Assembly: GCA_012932295.1 (NCBI GenBank)
Contig: JAAONU010000123.1
Span: forward strand, 124,001-188,000
Direction of reading: 5' to 3'
Length of the DNA: 64,000 nucleotides
From: Cyclina sinensis
Lineage: Eukaryota > Mollusca > Bivalvia > Venerida > Veneridae
Below, piece by piece: positions 56,777-64,000 of this stretch (the stretch's first letter is position 1; each line of letters begins with the position of its first letter). Both the position numbers and the translations under genes were made by a program. The notes under the pieces were generated by a model, which worked only from the letters and a program-made list of their open reading frames with translations, made no database searches and was not told where the DNA came from.

Positions 56777-57533
56777 CTACGTAATGACGTTGGATGTGAA
56801 TATCCTGCAATTCTATATCTAGAGGACAGAATGCACTTGTTTCAGGTAAGGGTGCTCCTTTTTAAGAAAGTGTAAAATTTGCTATGCGGCTTTAGTATCT
56901 AAATAATGGATAACTGCTTAATATAAAGTTTGTTCACAACTTGTTCTGAACTCATACATCGTACACTTATTTGAGTTTCGTGGTTTACTCAGCCATGAAT
57001 TTTTCGGCGCAATCGTATTAAACTCATTTTTTCATGACCTACCATGACCTGTACCGCTTGACTGAATTTGCCAATCAGACTGTTTGATATCGAACTTAGG
57101 TATTTTAGCTACATGGAAACTTCCTGATTGGAAGAAAGTGTTCAAAGTTGTGAAATTCGCCGAAATGATCAAGCATTCATCCTGAATGACCTATGTGAGT
57201 CATTATACGACACGACACGTATTACTGCGTATCACATTAACATATGTGGCGATAGCAAATACTTATCTCGGTATCCGAAAGCTTAAGTTCCAGAAGTGTC
57301 GGGAAGCACATTTTTATGGATTCAAAAACAATGCGTGATGTAATGTGATCTTTTCGTCAAACTTATTTGATGACAAGTGTCGCATGCTTTCAGTGTACAG
57401 TAATAGAATTGTTTGCAATGACCTTGACCTTCTAGGTAAGATAATGAAATGACAAGCAATTGCCAAAATTTTGACATTACTTTTTCATTTCTTTATGCAG
57501 GTTTGATATCAACACATACCATTTTATTGTCAC

Positions 57534-58004
57534 ATGCCATTTACATTGGTCATAGACAAGTTACAATCTTCTTCAACGTGCTCTTACCTTTTTATGTCTT
57601 CATATCCTCCCATATCTGGTAATTGTCATTTAGTTCTACTTCCCTCCTTATGTTTTCAATACTTTTATGCTTACTGTTTCTTCCACCGGGGGCACAGAGT
57701 TTTCAAAACACAATTAATTTTTTGTTCCTTTTTTCTAGGAAATTACATACTTCAATGTCATTTCATACATAGCTTATTTTCCAACTCCACTGCGCCGATC
57801 ATCTTTTTTAAAGATATTTCTTGTTTATCAATCTACTTAATGTTTTCAACCACACCCGTTTTATGCATCAGTAATGGTAGAAACCCCCTTTATCTAAAGT
57901 TAAGATTGCCAATAATTGTTCCAGATTTCATTTCAAAATTTGCATTAGAAAATCGCACTAAAATTAGTTGTCAATCAAAGCTTATCCATGGCCTAAATGT
58001 TTAA
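57534..58004 (+). other. 156-codon open frame, doubtful
   Basis: Rich in F, S, L and Y with no recognisable domain, no paired splice sites and no family motif. AT-rich DNA gives frames of this sort by chance. Not supported as a gene. Confidence 0.12.
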
Positions 58005-58512
58005 TGGTTTAATTTCTAATAACGTGTAAAATTCAAATTGGGCTTTAGAACGTAAATTCCAATCGGTTTTTGGATGTGCTTTTTCAGCAGACACCTTTTA
58101 ATTCATTTGACAGAATATATTAGGCTATATTAAAACATTGTTTAAATTCCGTTTTATAGATGGAATTTGTTTTGTCAATCCTGTCTTACTCTTTCAAGCT
58201 ACACGTGTGATTATATTAAACAAATTCTTTCATTTTCAAAATCTTTTGTTCCAGTAATACTGTAGTGTTTGATAATAATTTGGCTAAGTCATGTGATTTT
58301 TAACCAATTAGTACACAAAGCAATTGCCCCTATGTCATGCCATCAACACAAGGTGCTACAATTTGACATAAGAGATTGATTATTCTTGTTTATTTTATCA
58401 ATGGTGTATGTATGCATAGCATTGTTATCATGCTCTTGTTGTATTAATTTTCAAATAGTTCACATGATGCCATATTTTGCCATTTTTAACGTATACTTTG
58501 CTGAAATATATA

Positions 58513-58675
58513 GGGAATATTATGTTGTAGTAGCTGTCTGTGACCTTGTATTTTGCTACGAGCACGTGGGGAAATCGATATCTCGCGAGACCGAAGGTCG
58601 AGCGAGATATCGATTTTCCCACGCTGCGAGTTGCAAAATACAAGGTCTCAGACAGCTACTACAACATAATTTTCC
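58513..58675. repeat. 163-bp near-perfect palindrome
   Basis: The left arm GGGAATATTATGTTGTAGTA...ATCGATATCTCGC faces GCGAGATATCGATTTTCCC...TACTACAACATAATTTTCC across a 15-base centre (GAGACCGAAGGTCGA). Only scattered mismatches occur. A fold-back or MITE-like element whose single strand would form a long hairpin. Confidence 0.85.
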
Positions 58676-60106
58676 TTTTATTATACACCTATAAATTCTA
58701 GACAATAAATAATAAGACAAAATGATCCAATTTACTGAACTTTTATTTCACAAACAAACACATATTATTGAAAAATAAAATTATGAATGGCGGATGAATA
58801 CATCAAATTTGTAGAAAGAAGCCACGCCTCCAACTCATTTAAAATCATTTAAAATGGCCGCCACAATCGGGAACACATATCAATATTTCAATGTCAACAA
58901 TTGTTGGAAGGATAAACATTATTTTGCAGTGAATGAATTAATTCTTCAGTTGGATTGTATCAACTAAATCGTCGGACATTTTAGACAGAAACAGATATTG
59001 TATACATATGACCTACTGTATACATGTAAACAGTTGCAGACGACGTAGTTGAAATCACGACGATTCTCTTTTAAATAGGACGTTATTTGTGTGTATTCAT
59101 AAGATTTTGATAGAAGGGTACAATTTATGGATTTTTATGTTAAAGAATTGTAATAGTATTCAAAAAAACACTTTCAATTATGTTTGTTTATATTTTTTGA
59201 CGAGGGGATTTCGTTACTAAAAATAATATACGGATTCCCCGCAAGGTGCTTGTAGTATCGGTTCCCGCTTCCAAATACTACGTCACGCAAAACAAGGCTG
59301 GGAGCCAACCAAGAAAAATAGTCCGGCACTTCCATATATGGTACCGTATTCGACACTAACATAATACGGATTTTTCTATCCGTCGAAGCGTATTTGCGCT
59401 TCTAGATTTGTGTGTATTTTAGAAAGAAAATTTATAGGTATATAATAAAACTTAATATCGTGACTTACTCATTTCGGAGAAATAACACTTAAATGCATAT
59501 GTCTAGGGAAAAACAGTTTGCCTGGTACTCTCAAAAGTAATTTCAAGATATCTTGGTAAATATTATGATTGAATTAAAGCCACAGCCTCTTTTTGGCGCT
59601 TGACTTGTATCCTTATCTCACACCATGGATAAGTCGGAACCTTGGATTTTATTGCTTTTGCTGATATTGATGGTAAAAGGGAACCGTTAAATGCTTAAAA
59701 GAGGTCTGGGCACAAAGGTGTGCCGTTAAACATAGAACCTTGATGAATAATCAGTTTTGTGTTTTGTTTTAACTTCTCGACAATTGCCTAGAATTCCGAG
59801 TTGTCGAAAGTTGTTTTCAGTATCACCTCATTTGCGAATAAGGGTTGCATATTTATCATTATCTCTTATAATTGTTTTCGTCCAAATCTCTGTCTGTGTG
59901 TTTTATTTTCTTAACCCTCTCATCATTTTTTTTCATCTAGAATAGTTCGTATATCTGCACGATTAGTAAGATAAAATCTATTTGCAATACTTAGATTGGA
60001 AAAAAGTTCTTGTAGCTCACATTAATTCCAATCGATGACTGCTTAATATTTAATTCAAAACAGTACTGGAACAGCATCCTGCACGGTAATTAATGTCAAT
60101 GCACAC

Positions 60107-60144
60107 ACATACACCCACACACGCAAACGCACAAACACACACAC
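60107..60144. repeat. Imperfect (CA)n microsatellite
   Basis: ACACACATACACCCACACAC followed by GCAAACGCACAAACACACAC. Confidence 0.85.
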
Positions 60145-61739
60145 CTATGCGCGCCCTAACCAGTTTCTCTGCAATATCACTTAAATATGAAGACTATTAG
60201 AACGGATAATTTATTTACTAATAGATAAACTACAATCGGGCTGCCAAAAAGTTTACTTTCCTTTTTAACATTATTCTTTTATCATATACTCTCACTGAAC
60301 TCTTAAGATTATGTTTCTAGAAATTTTGATGTGCATTTTTGTACGTTTTTCTCAATAAGTTTTGCTCTTGCTTTGGTGAAATTTACTTTTCTGGGCATTA
60401 TAAGTCTAATGCATTAGATTAGGTTATTGATAACTGTTGTGTTAATTTTTGTTCTCAGCATCCAAGCTAGAACAACTTCTCAAAATTACTTTTATTTTAC
60501 ATTTCACAATGTGTTATTTTAGATTTTGATCTCTTGTCATAGCAATTGGCAGATCAATTTGTCTTAGTTATATATTTTAGGTAATGTTTTTAATTTGAAG
60601 ATGACGCTCATTAATTCATTTTTTCAGTGTCCGTAATTAAAATACCCGGTAATCAATCTACGGCTCAAATTAAGTTTACATAAAAATAATTAAGTTATTT
60701 GTAAGCAGATTCGGTGGTAAAAGGGGAGACGTAAATAATCAGAAAATGTACGTTTGTAGGTAATCGGGTTAACAGTAGTGTTACTGATGATGTATTATGT
60801 CCATATGACTCACAATAAGAAATATTGACACATTGATGAAATATCTTAAAAATTCTGTCTCTCCGGTTACAGCTTCTTACGCTTTTGGAAAAATGAATTT
60901 TTGCAGGATTTCTGGAAGCCGGAAGAGAGATAAATGCTGTAAAACGTTGCAGATTCCATACATATGCATTCATTACATAATGAACTTATGTCCAGTTCAA
61001 TAAACTACGTGAATAATGATTGTGTGTCACATTTATGATTATTTTAGCACTTAAGTTTTCTTCTTATATTGCATGTCTTAAGTCTTGGATTCCGTTGCTT
61101 TTTCAGATTAAAGAATGATTAGAATGATTTGAAAAGAACATTCATTTCTAATCAGTCTAGATTTAAGACTTTTTTTTGTAAAACAAAAATAATAAAAACA
61201 AATGAAAAGAGTATGTAAATGTATAATAGTAAATCGCATTAACGTTATACTATATTACGAAAAATTGCTGTTTATATCGGAAATGCATCGGAATGCTTTG
61301 CACATTTTACAATGAAGCTTGGAAGGTCAATTGTACAATTATTGTGCTTTCAACTCACAAACTTGTGAAACATCTTTAAGATAATGCTAGGTTTAACTCC
61401 AATGCTAGTTTAAATTACTCCCACGCTGTTTTAACGTTCATAACAGTTTTAACTTTCGCGCATGTTTTATCTCCTACGTTAGTTTTTACACACATACTAG
61501 TTTTATGTGAATACAACGACGTCAGGTTTTAAGTTGAAAAAGTGACCTGAGTTGACTTTGTCATATGATACGTTTTCAAAAATAATTTGATGATTCTCCT
61601 TTTCAGCCCTTTATAAATCACGATTTCAACGCAGTGGTTACTTCCCTTTTAGTAAAGTAACTCCCACGAAGTATGTAACTTTATGATGATCGATAGCAAA
61701 TAAATAAAAGTGTAACTCTTTTGAATTTCTCAACTTTTT

Positions 61740-62365
61740 AACCAGGTTTTCAACGAAAACCGGTTATTGTAATGCTGAAGTCGGCGGGCAGGCGGGCGGG
61801 CGGGCGTCAACTTTTTGTTTCCGCTCAATAACTTGAGTTTGCTTTGGCCTATTGACGCCAAAGTTGGTGTGTGGGTAGCTCATATCAAGAGACATCTTGA
61901 GATTGCTATCCAGGTGTCTGTGACCAAAGTCAAGGTCACTGTTGCTAAAAATAGAAATTCAGTTTCCGCTCAGTAATAACGAGTTTGCTTTTGCCTATTG
62001 ATGCCAAACTTTGTGTGTGGATAGCTTATATCAAAGATCAATGTTGCTAAAAATGGAAATTCAGTTTCTGCTCAAGAACTTGAGTTTGCATTGGCCTATT
62101 GACGCCAAACTTGATGTTAGGGTAGCTTATATCAAAAGCATCTCGGGATTGCTACCCAGATGTCTGTGCCCAAGGTCAATGTCACTGTTGCTAAAAATAG
62201 AAATTCAGTTTCCGCTCAATAACTTGAGTTTGCTTTGTCTTATTGACGCCAAACTTGGTTTGTGGTCAGCTTATATCAAGAGGCATCTTAGGATTGCTAC
62301 CCAGATATCTGTGATCAAGGTCAAGGTCACTGTTGCTAAAAATAGAAATTTTGTTTCCACATAAT
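61740..62365. repeat. Tandem array, about 145-bp unit, starting with an AACCAGGTTTTC hairpin
   Basis: Opens with AACCAGGTTTTCAACGAAAACCGGTTA and a GGGCAGGCGGGCGGGCGGGC run. Units then begin GTTGCTAAAAATAGAAATTC at 61941, 62043, 62187 and 62332. Each carries GACGCCAAACTTGGTGTGTGG and GGTCAAGGTCACTGTTGC. The 102-bp second step reflects an internal deletion. Confidence 0.8.
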
Positions 62366-62501
62366 TACTTCAGTTTGCTGAGACCAATTGAGTGACCACA
62401 AGGTAGTATGGGCAGCCATATAATTTACAAAGTACATCAATACGGTACATGTATTATTATTAAGAATTACTAGATGGGTTTATTCCTGCCACTACACGAA
62501 C

Positions 62502-63020
62502 GTGTATGGAAGAGCAATTTGCATATGGGGCAAAAATGGGACTGAAATTACTGACCCCCTATATGTCTGTGTAGGGTCAGGAACAAGCCCAATAATTGAT
62601 TTGTTTCAGCAACCACTTTTCCCAATCATTTATTTATTGCAGTGTTTCACCAGTTCCTTTGTACTAAACCTATATGAATTCCTACTACCCTACATAGATC
62701 ATTATCTGCATGCAACCAAACTAACAGCATCATTTTTTTCTTCACTGCCATATTTAATTCCAAATTCCTGTCACATCAATACTTGGTCGTTGAAAACCTG
62801 GTTTCGTCGCATTGCGGCGCTTCTTGTTCAGGTTTATAACTTCAGGCCAACGAAATCGAAATATTCATCTAAACAAAACAAAATTAGAGAAAAAGAAATT
62901 TCATTTAAAATGTCAATACATGTATACATAAATGGAAGCGAGCTGCAAAGGAGACTATATACATCTTTTATACAAAATCTTTTGTCTGTGGGGCTCAGTC
63001 TTAAATCCCAGGAAACCTGA
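62502..63020 (+). other. 172-codon open frame, doubtful
   Basis: Begins at an ATG after the tandem array. No recognisable domain, and no splice, signal or family motif; the tail is lysine- and serine-rich. Kept only because of its length in AT-rich sequence. Confidence 0.15.
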
Positions 63021-64000
63021 CCAACTTGTTCGTAATGTAGGCCTAACTAAAATTGTTTGCCGGTCAGTGATATCACTTGTATCTATTTATAAAGGACTTG
63101 TGTCATCCAATTAAATAGCTTTCTTCTATCTTTTTTTTAACATAGCGACATGTCATTTTCCAATGAGTTTTCTATATTCCTACAATGATAACACACCAAA
63201 AAATACTTAGATAGGATGTCAGATAAACAGTTTTGACAGTAGTTGTCTATGATAAAGAAAAGATTACGTATTTGATGTAAAATTTTTTCGTAAGTTACCA
63301 CAAAATGTACAAAAAACAAAACAAATTATGTAGTGTGTAGTTATTCATTATTATTATCATCAAATCAATTATTTAACAGACAAAACAAAACGAAAACACA
63401 AATTTTGTTTTTGTTGTTGTATGTGATTTTAGTGTCTGGTTTTATATCGCGTTTTTTCCAGATGCATGACATATCTTTTTTAAGTTTTTTTTAACTAGAG
63501 CAGATACCTGCCATCATCGAGCCTGGTTCTTGACAAACAATCAAATTCTATTCCCTAGTAATATACATATAATAAATTTAAACCGATATTTGTTCATAAA
63601 ATATTGTTGCTTACACATTATTAATAACTCAGTCAAATTTTATGCAATAAAAGTAGCAACACCAAAGAAAGCTATTTCCTTTGAAGACCTTATTTTACAT
63701 TAGGCTAGAATTTTAGATGTGATTCAAATAACTTAAGAATAAAAAAAAAATAGTTGGAATCATATGTAACCAAAATGTAACCAGAAATGAGACACACATC
63801 CGATTTTAATTGTAAGAAATTATTCAGAGATTCTGAATTATAAGCCATCCAGCAAAGAAATGTAAATTTGAGCTTTATTAAAGTCATTTTCATCTAATCA
63901 TTACGTGTCATAAATATAGATGAATCAACAAACAAGTTATTGATACTGTTATCACTGCACGAGTATCAGTGAGATTATTTGAACAGTTACATTGATAGTG

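Larger units (their letters stand above)
54304..64000. other. Intergenic region after the mosaic gene
   Basis: No convincing gene. It contains simple repeats, an 80-bp duplication (56615-56776), a palindrome (58513-58675) and a tandem array (61740-62365). Two longer open frames, at 57534-58004 and 62502-63020, lack recognisable domains. Confidence 0.5.

Noticed and set aside
57534..58004. 156-aa open frame as a possible gene
   Set aside because: Composition is that of translated AT-rich DNA, no domain or splice context is seen, and it lies in a gene-free stretch. Listed only as doubtful.
62502..63020. 172-aa open frame as a possible gene
   Set aside because: No motif or homology recognised and it follows a tandem repeat directly; kept as a low-confidence note.
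1..64000. Prokaryotic features: operons, CRISPR arrays, ribosome binding sites
   Set aside because: Introns, SINEs, LINEs and sparse genes show the sequence is metazoan. The direct repeats are satellites or transposon parts without uniform short repeats and unique spacers.

Overview
The window is nuclear DNA of an animal, most likely a bivalve mollusc. This is inferred from AT-rich sequence, GT-AG introns, tRNA-headed SINEs whose body carries the 'GGGTTTAACGCC...CTCCGCAAGTGACTG' core common in clams, and long decayed tandem arrays built on AAGGTCAAGGTCACAGTGACCTT-like units. There are no bacterial features. Only three host genes can be supported, all on the + strand. They were assembled exon by exon from splice sites, phase continuity and protein-family motifs.

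1-10.7 kb is gene-free and transposon-rich. It holds decayed tandem repeats (434-755, 1470-1945), a quasi-tandem run of one tRNA-headed SINE (3250-4170) and a full-length SINE with an 11-bp target-site duplication (4721-5006). It also holds an apparently intact Tc1-type DNA transposon with near-perfect terminal repeats (5935-7446), three fold-back elements (8121-8271, 8577-8751, 8972-9520) and a tRNA-like sequence (9897-9967).

10.7-20.6 kb carries two tandem genes for METTL24-like, type II membrane-anchored SAM-methyltransferase-fold proteins. Each has six coding exons with identical intron phases. The second (17197-20610, 347 aa) keeps the expected FDPS and MDIEGGEW motifs. The first (10703-15672, 322 aa) has an open frame but has replaced the acidic residues of both motifs, so it looks like a pseudo-enzyme paralogue. 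A SINE tail and a long tandem-repeat element lie in the first gene's intron 1.

20.6-26.5 kb is intergenic: a duplicated SINE, a mariner-type transposase remnant, a fold-back element and fragments of the tandem-repeat family.

26.6-54.3 kb is one 11-exon gene for a 718-aa secreted mosaic protein: signal peptide, SUEL-type lectin-like domain, CUB-like domain, LDLa, half an LDLa, two sushi/CCP domains and a ZP domain. Seven consecutive exons are symmetric phase 1-1, a classic exon-shuffling layout. Its 9.8-kb first intron contains an antisense L1/Tx1-type LINE of about 6 kb with a 13-bp target-site duplication. That LINE's ORF2 is broken by a single in-frame stop and it sits inside a tandem-repeat element. 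An older, heavily decayed LINE follows. Later introns carry two large tandem arrays and another SINE.

54.3-64 kb shows no convincing gene: microsatellites, an 80-bp duplication, a 163-bp palindrome, a tandem array and two unconvincing open frames. No CRISPR, operon or prokaryotic system is present. The observations most worth following are the degenerate methyltransferase paralogue, the lectin-CUB-LDLa-CCP-ZP mosaic with its odd junctions, and the recent mobile elements.
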